From Siphlonurus alternatus (taxonomy: Eukaryota; Arthropoda; Insecta; Ephemeroptera; Siphlonuridae): 64,000 bases of DNA. The position numbers and the translations under genes were made by a program. The stretch spans positions 3,410,001 through 3,474,000 of the forward strand of contig OX463787.1 of the NCBI GenBank assembly GCA_949825025.1. Reading direction: 5' to 3'. This document shows positions 43,713-57,504 of this stretch, piece by piece (position 1 is the stretch's first letter; the number at the start of each line of letters is the position of its first letter). A model generated the notes under the pieces. It did no database searches. It had not been told where the DNA came from and was given only the letters and a program-made list of their open reading frames with translations.

Positions 43713-46700
43713 TTAATTCTCACAGCTCCAAACAAATGCATTTTGGAACATACGTAACCATGGCGAATGAATTTGGTCCTTTTGGAGCCAATTCTGAGGC
43801 ATGTAAGGCCACTGCCAAGTCAGAGTGCACCTTTCAGGATGGGGCATCATCGCAAGATGTCTACCACATGGAGAACAAAGCCCTGCTAAACCTTCAGGAC
43901 TTCCGTTGGGATTCATTGGATATACCTGAGTTGGTTTACCTGAATCATCAATGTACCTGATAGCAAGACAGTTCTTGTTCTTCAAGTTCTGAAGTACTTC
44001 GTTGTCTTTGAAGGTGAATTTACCCTCTCCGTGTGCTACCCAAACTCCTAACGAACTACCTTCCATACCTTTTAGCATGATAGAAGGTGATTTTTCAATC
44101 TTAACAGTACTGAACCTACATTCGAATCTCTCTGATGTATTTTTTTCAAGTGTTATTTCAGGAATAGGGAATTCAGATTCAATATTTTCACCTACCCATC
44201 CAAGTAATGCCATAAGTTGACAACCATTACAAACACCTAAACTGAATGTATCTTTCCTTTGTACGAATTTCTTGAATTGAGATCGTAAATTGGGATGGAA
44301 AATCAAGCTTGCTGCCCAACCTTTTGCAGATCCTAAGACATCAGCGTAACTGAAACCTCCAGGGAAAATCAGGCCTTTGAACATATCAATATTGACTTTG
44401 GAGTCTAGTAGATCTTGCACTGTGATGTCCCATACTTCAAATCCAGCCATGATTAATGACGCTGCCATTTCTCGATCTCCGTTGATTCCTTCTTCACGTA
44501 AGACTGCAACTTTCGGAGGCGTATTGAGAGGTTTCAGAGGTTTTGGTACACTCTTTAAGTCAAATGCAATTTTGTAATTTGGACCCTGTCTTGTTTTCAA
44601 TGACTCATTTTCTTCCTTGATACAACTTTGATCAGCTTGCAAGAGCTCTAGCTGGTAACTTGTCTCTTCCCACGCATACAACAACGTCAACATTTTGTCT
44701 TCGATGATAACTTCATTGTTGACGGAGATTGTCACTAAGGATTCAGGTCCAAATGCTCCGGTATTTCCAATCTCAAAACAAGGAACATTTTTATCATTGA
44801 ATTTATCAACAATTTCTGTAGCATATTCTGGTTTAACTTCTAAAATCCATCCAAGTTCTTCAGTAAATAGAATTTGCAGTGGAGTATTGTTCTTGTGTTC
44901 AATATTAACATTCAATCCACAATTTCCAGCAAATGCCATTTCCAAGATACAAGTTATAAGTCCTCCGTCACTTATATCATGTCCAGATAGGATTTTCTCA
45001 ACTCTGATGAAATATTGTATGATTTCAAATGCTGTAGCGAGTTGTTTTGGATTTTCTACATCAGGTGTCTCATTCCCTAACTGATTGTAACATTGAGCTA
45101 ATGCAGTACCACCCAATCTGGACTTCCCGTTTGAGAGATCAACGTACAGTAATGTTCCTGTTTGTGGAAGTTTCAAATCTGGGGTAATGACACGTCTGAC
45201 GTCCGGGCACGGAGCATAACTTGAGATTACGAGAGTCCCAGGAGCTTTGATTGTCTGTCCTTCAACTCTTGCAGCCATGCTGAGAGAATCTTTTCCACCA
45301 TCCACAGCAATACCTAATTCATTCATGATCTTACACATTGCAGTACAAGCATCATACAAAGCTGCTCCTTCGCCGGGTAACTTGGCAGCCCACATCCAAT
45401 TTCCACTACATTTGACGTCTTTCAAGTCTGAAATTTGTGCCATGGCGAGATTAGTAAGAGATTCTGCTACGGTCATTCTAGCTCCCGCCGCGGGATCAAT
45501 CAGACCTTTGATTGGTTGTTCTCCAATAGCGGTAGCCAGACCTTCAACGTTGAAGTGTGACAACGCAGTGACGGCAACGTCGGCCAGTGGGGTATGTAAC
45601 GGTCCTACACATTGTTGTTGAGCGATCAGACCAGTGACACAACGGTCCACTTTGTTGGTCAGATACCGTTTGCTGGCAACGCTAGGGAGACGTAGGACTC
45701 TTTCTAATGCATCTCGGACTTGTAATGATTTTGGTAATTGTAACAAGGGTAATTTGACATTTGATCTTGTTAATATGTATGTTTTTTGTGGCATTTTTCC
45801 AAGTACAAGTTCTAAATCTAAATTAACAGGATAATTATTTAAATCTTCATTATCATTATTTAAATATTTATCTTCATTAATTTCAGTTTCCTCTGATAAA
45901 ATTACTTTTCCAGTACCTGTAACTCTACCTACAAAATTTATAGGACATCTTTCACGTTTTCCAATCATCTCTAGAACTTTCTTATCCTCAGCCTTACAAA
46001 GAAGAGCATCATTCTCTTGATACTCCGCTCCCCAAAGTTCAAGTACACTGATGGTCGGGTCTCCTAGTTGAAACCGTTGGGTGAATATCACGGCTCCTGC
46101 GGGCTCCACCAGTTCTTTGAGGACATTCCCGTTCCCTCCGGCTCCCTGATCGTGGATGCTACAGATAGGGTTACCGTCACGGCACTCCAAGCAGGCACGG
46201 ATCACACGGTGGAGTTTCTGCTCCATTTCGGCATCGCCACGTTGTACCGCTCCGAAGTCAAGCTCAGACTTGTTATCACCTTGCACCTAAAACATGTGAG
46301 AACTTTGTTATACTTACTTGTTAGTTTAAAAGGATTAAATAAATTACAAACTACAGAAATAATAGAGAAGAATGAAAATAATTTCTCTAACTTACAGGTT
46401 TAAGAAATCAATACAGTAATTCAATTAATTATAATAATGGAAGGAAAGTTAATCTTTTTTCTAGTGGTGTACTTTAAATTCTGGCAGTCCATTTTTTTTT
46501 TTTTTTTAATCATTCCTCGCCCAGAATAATGATTTATTTGTCTACCACTAACAAATACAATAATAAGCTTTCTGCTATTTCAGAGGAATGCAATTATGAG
46601 CTTCAAATTACAGATTATTATTGCATACAACTATGGTAGGCAGTATTACGACGGACGAGGCATGATATCATTGGGCAAAGCTCACCTCAACAGAGCTAGC

Positions 46701-49700
46701 TGATCCTCCTCCAACGCCAATCCTGTAGACAGGGCCTCCCAACTTGACGACTTGCATGCCTGGTTCGACAAAGAAAGAGTACGTTGCAACTCATGTCAAG
46801 AAATTTTGATATATAGTACATAATTAAAAAAACATACACTCAATACAGATATACTGTAGATTGCAACAACATAAAAAAATCATGAATTTATAAAAAAATC
46901 TTCACAATATCAAAATTTAATGCAGTGTATTACTAAAACATAATAATGTTGTTTTTAAAATTTTAAAATTTGACTTTGTCTTTGCTAGAAAAATCATATT
47001 ATTTAACCAATTAAATGTTATGACTTACTGTTAGTTCTAGAGTCTACCACTAGAGGCAGTTACCTTTCTGAGGCATCATCTTGGTGACCATGTCTGCGTC
47101 CAAGGCTCCAGCTCCTCCGCTGAACATGATTGGCTTGACATACTCCCTCCTCTCTCCACCCGGTAACACTTGACCGTACGAGCGAGCAAACCCACAGATC
47201 AACGGCTCTCCGAACTTGTTGCCGTAGTCTGACGCTCCGTTGCTGGCCTCAATGGCAATCTCAAGGGGAGGGGCGAAGTTGCCAGGGTAGATCAGGGATG
47301 TGTCTTCCCAGGGTAAATTGTAACCTGAGAGAAAAAAAATATTGAGTTAATCTTCTAAAAATTAAAACAATAAACTTAACTTTAAAAATTAATACAATAA
47401 TGCTTTCAAAATTGTAGTTTCACTATAAAAAATTATTAAAAAATAAAAATAAAGGAATACATTGACATCATAGTAAGCACATGACATTTTTAAGCTAAAA
47501 GTTTAACATTTTAGCAACTTAAACGATAATAAAATGTTTTGATAATGAATAGATAGGTGAATAAAAGAGACCTTTCACAATAGAGGGGGTGTATCAAGTA
47601 TTTTTTAAAAATAATGATTAGCTTTCAATATCTACAGCACTTTATTCAATATTTTCTCTCAACAAAAGATTTTTTTTAAATACCTTCTCAATTTTCCTTC
47701 GTCAGGTCTTACCTGGTATGTGTAGGTTGCCGAAGCTGTAGCCTGCACTGCCGGCAATGTAGTGGCCACCTCGTCCAACTGCATGAACGTCTCTGATCCT
47801 GCCACCAGTGCCGGTAGTGGCGCCACTGTACAGTGGGAAATGATGTGATTAGTTTCCAGCAACGGAATTTTGTCCCTCATCCGGAAAAATGAGCTGTCTG
47901 CTATTTTAGGCGAGTGCAACATTGAGCTTTATTGCATACTGATTTATAGCTCACCTGCATGAAATTTTATTATTGCAGAAATGAATAGAAGGTGCCAAAT
48001 TATGATACTCTGATTTTTTTCTTTCTTTTTTTTTTTTTTTTTTTTTTTTCCGAGGAACTATTTTTTTAAAAAAAATATTCAAACTGTGTCCAAATTTCCT
48101 GGAGGCATCAATAGGCGTTCATGCCTTATCATTTTTATTAAGGATCTAGAGGAGGCAACAGAACTTGGAGAACTTGCAATGAATTTTAAAAATAATTACG
48201 GGACTCAAAAAAATCTAAAAAAATTCATAGTAACATAATTTGGTACCATCTATTCATTTTTGCAATAAAAAATTGTCATGCAGGTTGTCCATTGCACTTA
48301 CCTGAAACAGCTGATAGCAACAAAATCACGGCAAGCAGAGAGCTCATTAGTCCGGACAGATATTTTATAGTGTAAAGATATAGAACGCTTATGGCCAAAA
48401 TTCTGTTCAAACATCACAGATCTTAAAGGAAGTGCGAGTATGAAAAAATGTGTTATTACAAAGTTTCAGCGCAGGGGCGTTCAGATGGTGTTGCAGCTGC
48501 AAGTTATAAGCATTTGGAGGTGTGCCGGTCGCCATCTGGACGCCCAAATAAAAAGTTCTCATTTTCACTTCCTCTAGACTTTTTCTTTGGTTTATACGTT
48601 AAATGCTAGGAAAAATATTTAACATGGGCGTTCGATCTCTTTACAATGTAAGCTCTTTGGTCCGGACCAGATCACCAACTAACCTGAAAGGAGCGACGCC
48701 CGTGGGAAAGTTATGTGTCTCTGCAGTGAAGATGATGTGCGACTGTCGAGACTCCACCACCAAACTGCTGGCCTGCGTGGAGTCAGAGGGACGCAGGGTG
48801 CGCACACGGTAGCCCTGGATGGCACTGAAACATCAAATTTCAGTACTTTTTACTTTAAACAAGACAATTTACAAAGCACTTAGCTTTAGCAACCTAGAAA
48901 AATTAAATATCAGATTTGGTATATTTTTTTAAATATAACAAATGTGTTTTTCATTCCAAAAATTAATTAGACATTATTATTTTAAATTAATCTACATTAA
49001 GTAAATACTGTATGACAATTTTTTCAAAACAAATATTTTATAAATGCCTTTAGTTTAATCTTAGCATTTTTTTTTTTTTTTTTTTTGTGTATGTGTTGTT
49101 CAGTATTTATTTTATCTTCATAAAAGGTTTAAGTACAAATAGTCTATACTAGATAAATTAATAAAAATAATATAAATTAATTAGTTTTAATAAGAAAATT
49201 TGAGCTAGAGGTTAAATTCTTTGTCAAATTCTTATAAATAAGCAATTAAATTCAAATTTTAAACTCCTAGCTAAACAGTATGTACAACAAAGTGAATTAT
49301 AAAACAGCACTAATTTGACCGACCTGCTGTTATCGTTAAACTTGATGACGTTGTTCTGGTTGGTGTGTTTCTGCGTGGCGATGATCATGTCCAGCAACGA
49401 CTCTGGCTGCTCCTGTCCATCGATGGTCATCTGTCCCTTGAAGAACCAATGACGGCTGTGCTCGCTGTTGGACTGAGCAAGGTCGAAGCACTCGACGCTG
49501 GTGGGGTTGCGACCGAGCTTTTCACGGAATAGATCGGTGTAAAAGTCCAGGTCCCAGTTGTCAAAAGCAAGACCTGAACGAAAAAACTTTAAATTAGAAA
49601 ACTCTTGATCTGGATGAAAAATACCAAAATTCATATATGTCGATATTGCAACAAGTTTAAAAATGTTTTGTCATTCTTTCTTTGCTTTCTTACCTATAAA

Positions 49701-51894
49701 AGCATAAAATTATTATGCTGTAAAAATTTCTGTTCTGTACATGCTTTAAACAATTTTCTTTTCTTCTCCTTTATGTAATACCATAGTACTTCTACGTACA
49801 TATTTGCAATTGTTTAATATCTTTTTATTATTTTCTGATGTTTTTCATTACATTAATTGTCTCCATTAAGTTTGACACTTCACAAAAATGGTATAATATG
49901 CTGTAGTGATATGATTAATAAATAAATAAGCTAAGAATTATAAATTTAAATTTAATGACTGATGGAGGCTTGAAAATTAACATTCTTTCCTTTTAAAAAT
50001 GTGAAATTGATAAACAATATATTCTAAGGCACACTTGTTTTCTACTTACCACTCTTCAATTTTATTTCCTTCATGGAATTTTTTTAAAAAAGTCTAATTT
50101 AGGGTGGAGGGGAAGGGGTAGGGACTAAAATGAAAGGGACTTCACACCCTACTCTAATTATTGTTTAAGGACTTCAGAAATTAGTGTTAGCATTGAAAAC
50201 CCTTTTTTTTTTTTTTTTTTTAGACATCTTGATTTGCAGTACACAAATTAAAAACGTACAACAGCAGCGAAGATTGTTCGTCACTCACCGAGCTTGTCGT
50301 TGACATCCTGGAGGGCCTGTCTGCCGTGGGTCATGACGTCCACCTCAAACCAGGCCTCGGGTTTGGTGCCGAGGGCGAAGGTGGACAGAGGGGTGAGGTA
50401 GCGGCACTGAGTCATGCGGTCGTGGAGGACACCAGCCAGCTGTTGAGGAAAAGTTATAGGTAATAAGGATCTGTCAAATGTTGTCTCTGATGCAGCTTCG
50501 AGGAATGAGTATTATTATTTTTTTTTTTATTGCAGAAATGGATGCAAAGTTACGATTTTTTTAGATCGAGACAAGGAACAAACTATTTTTAAAAAAATAT
50601 TGAAAGTATAGAAAGAGGCATCAATAAAAGGATAGGACCTAAAAGGGGTTTGGGCTCAAACCCAACCTCAGCAAAACTTTTTAGCAATATTTCCTGGTCT
50701 CTAAAAAATTGTAAATCAGAAAAAAAAAAAAAAAAAAATCAGAGTAAATAACTTTGCAACTTTGCACCCTCTATCCATTTCTGCAATAAAATATTTTTTA
50801 GGTCTGTACTCCATTATTATCCTCACCTTGTCCTGATCCTGCGCTGACAGTGACGGAGGTTTGTTCCACGAGAGAAGGAACCTGGTGGAAACCTCGAGTC
50901 TAGTGACACAATCCAGACCCACCGCTCGGCAGATGGACACCGCATTGCTCGAGAACGCTGTCGAGAAGTTCAGTCTACGACAGGATGAACAAATTTGAAT
51001 TCATATGGTAACTTTCAAAGTCAAATCACTTTTTTAGTGCACCTAACAATTGTAAAAAAAAAAAACAGTAAATAATATGATGCTGTGTTAAATTGAATAA
51101 TAATTTCTGTTTTAAAATTTACGTTTTTAATTTACCTTCCTTTTCTACAGTTACAGTTTATTATAGAAAAGAAGAAGAGTTTATTAAAAATTGTCTTTAG
51201 TTGTAATTTGCAGTTAATTAATGTATACATATCTCTTATGCCAAATAGAGACAATACAATTTTGCTTACAATTTTTCCACATCACAGACTTTGATGGCTT
51301 ACATAATGCAAGTGCTTACACACTGTGATTTGTTGCATTTTCTTGCATGCAATTCTTTTATAGCAAAAATGAAAAGAGTGTACCAAATTATGCTACTCTG
51401 ATTTTTTCCCAGATTTTTTAGAGTAGCGACGTATTCAAACCTGAACTTTGAATAACCTTTTAGCAATACTTCCTGACTTCTAAAAAAATTTGCGAAATTT
51501 CAAAATAATTTGGTGCCCTTTATTTATTTTTGCAATTGAAAAATTTCATGCAGTTTGTTCATGCCAGTTTAAATAATTACGTATTGAAAACAAAATTCTT
51601 TTAAGTCATTATTTTAAACAGCTATTACCTTGGTCCTATCTCGACTATCAAGCAGTTTTCGTTCTCCACAAGTCGAGACTTGTCAGTCAGCAGTTCGGGA
51701 TGTTGTGGTGAGCCGAGAATCCAGCGCAGCATTGCCCTCTGGTGGTCGTCTAGAGAAGCTTGCAGCTCAACGTTGAAGCAGAGCTCCGAGCTGAGAGAAA
51801 CGACCGACGGACATACTTTCTGTAGACTCTGCAGCTTCACCGCCGTGGCACCGACACTCAAACCAGGCTGACGGTACAGATGGAGAACCTCCAT
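43713..51894 (-). CDS. Pfas: Phosphoribosylformylglycinamidine synthase (FGAM synthase), complete
   Basis: Catalyses the fourth step of de novo purine synthesis: FGAR + glutamine + ATP to FGAM, in the cytosol. Coding exons in transcript order: 51894-51629, 50974-50827, 50439-50289, 49573-49324, 48824-48684, 47825-47713, 47324-47064, 46759-46686, 46286-43713. All junctions keep frame, giving 1,325 residues, the usual length of the single-chain animal enzyme. Visible landmarks are GPRLNFSTAFSSNAVSIC, AQSNSEHSRHWFFKGQ, FTAETHNFPTGVAPFSGA, TGTGGRIRDVHAVGRGG, GGPVYRIGVGGGSASSVE, and the FGAM synthase core with ISDGGLI. The C-terminal glutaminase has nucleophile region GVCNGCQLMALLGW (Cys near residue 1154) and PHPERC (His-Glu near 1284). 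All key residues are present. The ATG at 51894 is the first Met in a frame that opens right after an acceptor at 51897-51898, so a non-coding 5' exon lies upstream. The last exon alone codes for 857 residues. The 5' end faces a repeat-rich 7-kb gap. Confidence 0.96.
47953..48291. mobile_element. Diverged family-A copy nested in another repeat
   Basis: TTGCAGAAATGAATAGAAGG at left and CATCTATTCATTTTTGCAAT at right, with the AGGAACTATTTTTT block. Flanked by halves of the TCAGATGAGC family at about 47885-47952 and 48292-48352. Lies in the PFAS intron upstream of the exon at 47825. Confidence 0.55.
50504..50815. mobile_element. Family-A copy, diverged
   Basis: AATGAGTATTATTATTTTTT then TTGCAGAAATGG at left; ATTTCTGCAATAAAATATTT and GTCTGTACTCCATT at right. 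The right end is 12 bases from the PFAS exon ending at 50827. Confidence 0.65.
51349..51565. mobile_element. Short, old family-A relative
   Basis: TAGCAAAAATGAAAAGAGTG to TTTTTGCAATTGAAAAATTT; retains the TACCAAATTATGCTACTCTG block and its inverse. About 217 bp, inner arms mostly lost. Confidence 0.45.
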
Positions 51895-52390
51895 GGCTGT
51901 AAACAAAATAACATTTGTATTGTACTTTAATGGGTGAAATGTTGCAAAAACTGTCTGGGTTTTATTAAAAGTTTTCATTTTCAAAAATTACAAAATGACC
52001 AAATTTTAGAAATGTTCTTTAGCATGTTTTTTGTTTATAGAAAATATTTATAGGGATTTGATTGATTGATGGGATTGAAATACATCATCATTGTAGCATC
52101 TGTCTAATTGATAACTTTTGGCAAAACTTAGTAGCTAAATTATAAAATGTCATGTAACTTAAAAACCAAAATTTAAGCAAAATACTGTGATATCATATTC
52201 GTGTATTGTCATAATTAATGGAATATTGCTCTTCAAATTTGACAAGCTTAAAAAACTAATAATATAATAAAATAAAATAGATGAAACTTGACCTAAGATT
52301 CTCTATTCAAAAATGCAATAAAAATGCCGGTTGTCCATTCTCCAAATATTAATGATTTAAAAATACTGTATAACATTTTCCATGCATATC

Positions 52391-52745
52391 TTAAGGGTAA
52401 GGTAACGCCACCAATGTTAAAAAAAATCCCTCTCACAAAAATTCTGAAAAAAATTTAAAATGTTCTCCTAGACACCCCCTATCAGTAGCTAAAATATCAG
52501 GTATACAAATACGATCTAGTTTTTGAGTTATGAATTTTTAAAGTTGACCAATTTAACATGGGAGTTTCATTTCTCCATGTTAAAGTAGTCAACTTTAAAA
52601 TTTTATAACTCAAAAACTAGATCGTATTTGTATACCTGATATTTTAGGTACTGATAGGGGGTATAGAGGAGAACATTTTAAATTTTTTTCAGAATTTTTG
52701 TGAGAGGGATTGTTTTTAACATTGGTGGCGTTACCTTACCCTTAA
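52391..52745. mobile_element. TTAA-family-B foldback, copy 3
   Basis: TTAAGGGTAAGGTAACGCC ... GGCGTTACCTTACCCTTAA, 355 bp, arms almost perfect. Very like the copy at 31829-32183. Confidence 0.9.
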
Positions 52746-53173
52746 AATTGCAACAGAATATTTTTAAATTAATTTTACCTATATTACATATAGTACCATG
52801 CAATGTTTAAGAATATATTAATAATGAACACCATAAAGAACAGTTAATAAGCCAGTACAAACCTGCAGCTTATGATAAGTCCAGCACACTGAAAAAGTTA
52901 CTGGTGCAGCCACTCCTTGCTCAAGTATAGAGATCAAAGATCAGAGGTCAAATTTGTTATCAAGACAATAATAAAAAATGCATTGACATCATGCACTAGA
53001 TAAATAAAATGTTAGGTAATCACAGTGAATAAAGACAACAGTTTTGAAATAATTTATTGGTCAACATATTATAAAATATGAATTTTTCATATTAATATAT
53101 TGAGATCTACAGGTCTCCTACAGTGGGGATGACAAATTTAATTAAAGAAATGAATAGAGAGCACTAAATTATA

Positions 53174-53227
<54 letters not shown>

Positions 53228-55354
53228 TTTTTTAGAGGCCAGGAAGTACTGCCAAAAATCCGAAAGTTCAGGTTTGAACCCATGCCTTTTTCTTTACTTC
53301 TAACAATTTTTAAAAATAATGCAGGCTCAAAAAAAAATCAGAGTAGCATAATTTGGTATCCTTTTTTTATTTCTTTAATTAATAAAAAAATCCCACTTAC
53401 GTAGGTTGTATGCTATCCAAACCTTAGCCTAAATTTAACCTTTATTTTATTTTACTGCCCAGTAGTTAACTAGGGTGAATGATTTTTACCAAATTTCGTT
53501 TTATACAGCAGTACTTTTAACTTTTACTCATAAAAGAAAGTAAACAAACCAGAAAATTGCTCTTTATATACTCAGTAACTTTGCTAGGCATAAAAAAAAC
53601 ATTGCTTCAACTGTATCAGAAGTGGTCAATTTTTGGCTATTTGGAGCTATTTTACGCTGGCACTTTCTGAGCTGATTTATGCTGGCGCAGCACTAATTTA
53701 GGGTAAATTTACATGTTGGTAAGCTACAGTAAAACAGAAATAAATAAAAAAAAAAAATAAATGCTTTCAAAATTTCTCGTTAATAATGTATGGTATTTAA
53801 GAATTTCGAACAAGATATGTAGCAGAGATTGTAAATTTTAATTTTTTTTACATTAAATGAGATCCATAATACAGATATTACACGACATCATAATTAAAAA
53901 TAGTGATTATATAAAAAAATGGATAAAATAGTATGGAAATAAGACACATAATGACAACTTACTATATAAGTCTGACGGAACTCTATCTTGCCTGTAAAAG
54001 TTCCATCTGATTTCCCTGTTAGAGTTCCGTCTGACGGATCTACATAGTACAATATATAGAACTGACGGAACTTTAGCCACGTTCAATTAAAAAAGAGAGC
54101 AGCGGAGCAAAAAGAAATTGCAACATTGCATCGAGTCAGGCTGGTAGGAGTAATAATAATAATAATAATAATAATTTTATTTCGAAGGCAAAGGTTGTAC
54201 AAGACAACATACATCACGTCAAAATTTCAATCAACACACTAAAAAATAACAATAAATTGACACTATCACAACATAATACTAACAGACAAAAAAAAACAAC
54301 AACAATATTTCATATTAACGCTACAAAAAAAAATATCAGCTTACATATGTATTAAATTTTAATACATATTAAAGTGAGAAGAGATAATGCTTTCCCCTCT
54401 CCATCCTCTCTTCCCCTCACATCACTTGAGCGCATCAGGGGCGGTAAGAGAGGCAGCTGTGTTGCAAATTGTGATGTCACAAATCCATGCTCTCGCTGCT
54501 TGTTTACCCTGGGGGACTCGCCACCATACAGCATGTAGTTATGCTCAGTTTGTGGGTAATATTTGATTAAAAATACTTATTTTTAGGGCTCCCTGTCCCT
54601 TTAACATATTATGCATACTGTATCCTCTCTACCGATACCCCTCTCACATTGTGCTGTGTGCATATAGTCCAGCTAGACGTTAACACAGCTAAGCAGGTTT
54701 AAAAATCCTATATGGTGAGGCGTCCGTCTGTAATATGCTACCCGCACGCTATAGAGAACCGTTTTCCTACAAGGCTTGTCGGGTCTCCAATCATACAGTG
54801 ATCATATAATAGTTACTGTATAATCTGTATTTTTGCATACATAAAATAATATGATATGCATACTGTACTGCATGTATGCATATAATAGTGATATGCACCT
54901 TGGCACGGTCCTGTAGAGAGCAAGTTTAGTTCATTAGAAGAAGCCTAATAAATTTAGCCTTCATATTGTAAAAGGCTTACAATGAAGCGTTTTATATTCT
55001 CCTGTATTTAGCTAGCTTTTAAGTCTTCTGATCGAATTTGTATTGCAAAATCTACCGAAATCTACATACGGGCATGCATTACGAACTTTATGAAGCCTAT
55101 ATTTTCATTCAAAGATTTTACATAAAAAATAATTTGGGTGACACAAAAAATAGAAATTCTAAAATCTAATACATTTTTTAAGAATAAGTACCATTTACCT
55201 GAGTGATTTGAGTCTTCAAATCGCTCTAAATTGAAGAATTAAAGCTGCACATAAAAACAATAAAAAAAATGAGGGAAAAGCATGTGATCAAACAGGTGCA
55301 CGATGCTCGTTTTTTTGTGACGTCATCGTGGCGCGAGTTTTAGATTTTACGGTC

Positions 55355-55571
55355 CTGAACGGCTCCCAAAGACCCTTAGAGACCTCCATGTGTTAATTAT
55401 GGCCAGAAATTTGATTGCCTGAGTGGGGTACAAGTGTGGCGGCGCTGCTGCATCTCATGGGTGCAGTTAGGGCCGCATGGCACGGCTCTCACTGGCTCAG
55501 GCCATCAAATTTCTGGCCATAAGACACGGAGGTCTTTAATTAAGGGCTAAAGGGTGTCTCTGAACGGCTCC
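55355..55571. mobile_element. Foldback AGACCTCC, copy 2, bounded by 12-bp direct repeat
   Basis: ACCTCCATGTGTTAATTATG then GCCAGAAATTTGAT pairs with ATCAAATTTCTGGCCATAAG then ACACGGAGGT. CTGAACGGCTCC occurs at both borders (55355-55366, 55560-55571). Related to 39250-39512. Confidence 0.6.
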
Positions 55572-57046
55572 TGAACCCTTCGTACAGCAGCGCGTCTAAG
55601 AATACTCTGCTCACGGATTTAGTTTGATAGAGATATTCTTAATAAGTTAATAGTTATCTCATCTAATAGTAGTTTAAAGTTTATAGAATCTAAAATATTC
55701 AGAGAATGACGGTTTCCAAAGAGGGTAATTCTATGAACGTGCAAACTCAAAATTCGCCGTTTCTCTATAGCTGCTCACATCTAGCTGTCTAAAGGAAAAC
55801 TTTTCTAGCTGTCGGCGCTAATCACCACTTATTGGTCACGCACTGCAATGAAGACCAGCATTACATTATTGACTAACAACTTTTTAATTTAGTGAGGTTT
55901 CATTCAATTGATATATGTATTAATATCACATATATTATAGAAACTTCATTCATTATTTGTGATATTTAATTGGCTTATAAAAATGAAATTTTTACACCAC
56001 ATGAAATCATTATTTAATGGTTCATGAACCTCTCAATTAAATTTAATTAAATAATAAATAATTAACTATAGGTGATGAACTCAGATATATATCAATTTAA
56101 ATTATCATGCATATATACTAATAAATTTGACATCTTTTTTGAAGTATAATAGACTGGATTAATATATTTATATGGCCTTTAAAATAAATATAACAGAATT
56201 TTTTAGATAGATTATATATTTATTTACAAACAATAATATAATAAGTGATTATGAACAAAATTATAGTGAACACAATGATTCTAAAATCTAACGACAAACA
56301 CTTTTACAATTATCAGATCTATATTGATGAACATAATAGATGAAACAAAAAAATAAACAGTTCAAGAAATAAGTATTGATTTAACTTGTCCATTTTCGTA
56401 TTATTGGAATACATGTACAGATCAATTTCCACATATTTTTTTATATGAGAAATTAAAAAAGAATTTACGATTAAAGATATCCGTTTCATATGTAAATTTT
56501 GGGATTGAAAAAAAGTTGGGTACCATCATTGTGGGGCATACCCTTCTTGTCTTCAAACACATGGCAATCCCATATGGTAAGAAACTTGATGTTAAAAAAA
56601 AAAAATAAAAAAATCAAAGAAGAAATTTTAAATTCCTGAGTCCTAGAAAATTAAATTTCATGGCAAGGCAAGAATGTGTGCAAGTGTGGTATATTTAAAA
56701 TACAAATATTTCAAGGCTGTGAGTTTGGCCTACAACATGGCTATAAAATAAATCTATATATTTTAATATACACTTGGAAAAAGGCACTAATAAACTTCAT
56801 TTCATATATTAAACTTTGAGTAACATTAAAACTTCAAAAATTGAAAATCAAAACACTATTTGAAGTCAGTAAGATTAAAATATACAAGGTTTTTATAATT
56901 TTAAGGTAAAATATATTTAAAATTTGTTTAGAATATCAGAGATTAAGGTTTCTTTACATACTACAATATTGCTAAAATTTGTACAATTAGATTAAAGATT
57001 TTAGCTGCTACATTTTGTTCTTAATCTGCATCATTTACGGCTTTTC

Positions 57047-57504
57047 TTAAGGCTTAACCTGAGAAATTTGGACGAAAAATTCGCTACAACAGATTTTCTT
57101 CAAATTAATTTGGTGGAATTACAACAATCGTCAAATTAGCTCTGAATTTTTTCGTAATTTTTTAACCGTTGGTTTAATTAAAATTAATTTATTTAAATGA
57201 GAATTTTGTATCCTTCCAATGTTAAATTTGTTAATTAGCATTGCAAAAAAACTATACAACAGATTCTTTTACTTTTTTTTTTAACTAAAACCTAATTTTT
57301 TAGACTATTTTTCTGAATTGTTTTCATATATTTTGAACCGTGGCGATGATCGTTTCCTATATGTGATGAGAAATGTGGCAACGTTCTCAAGGACTGATGT
57401 CACCACCCCCTCCTAAAAAATTATTCGCATTCCAATGCAAACAGTGTTGCCACTATAGCCACGCCTCTTAACCTTGACAGACAAATTCTCAGGTTATACC
57501 TTAA
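57047..57504 (-). mobile_element. TTAA-bounded element, inverted copy 2
   Basis: Reverse complement of the 42496-42952 element over its whole length, with TTAA at both ends. 458 bp against 457 bp, so the two are full-length members of one family. Confidence 0.88.

Noticed and set aside
43736..46403. Several plus-strand frames of 60-129 codons
   Set aside because: Antisense shadows of the long last PFAS exon.
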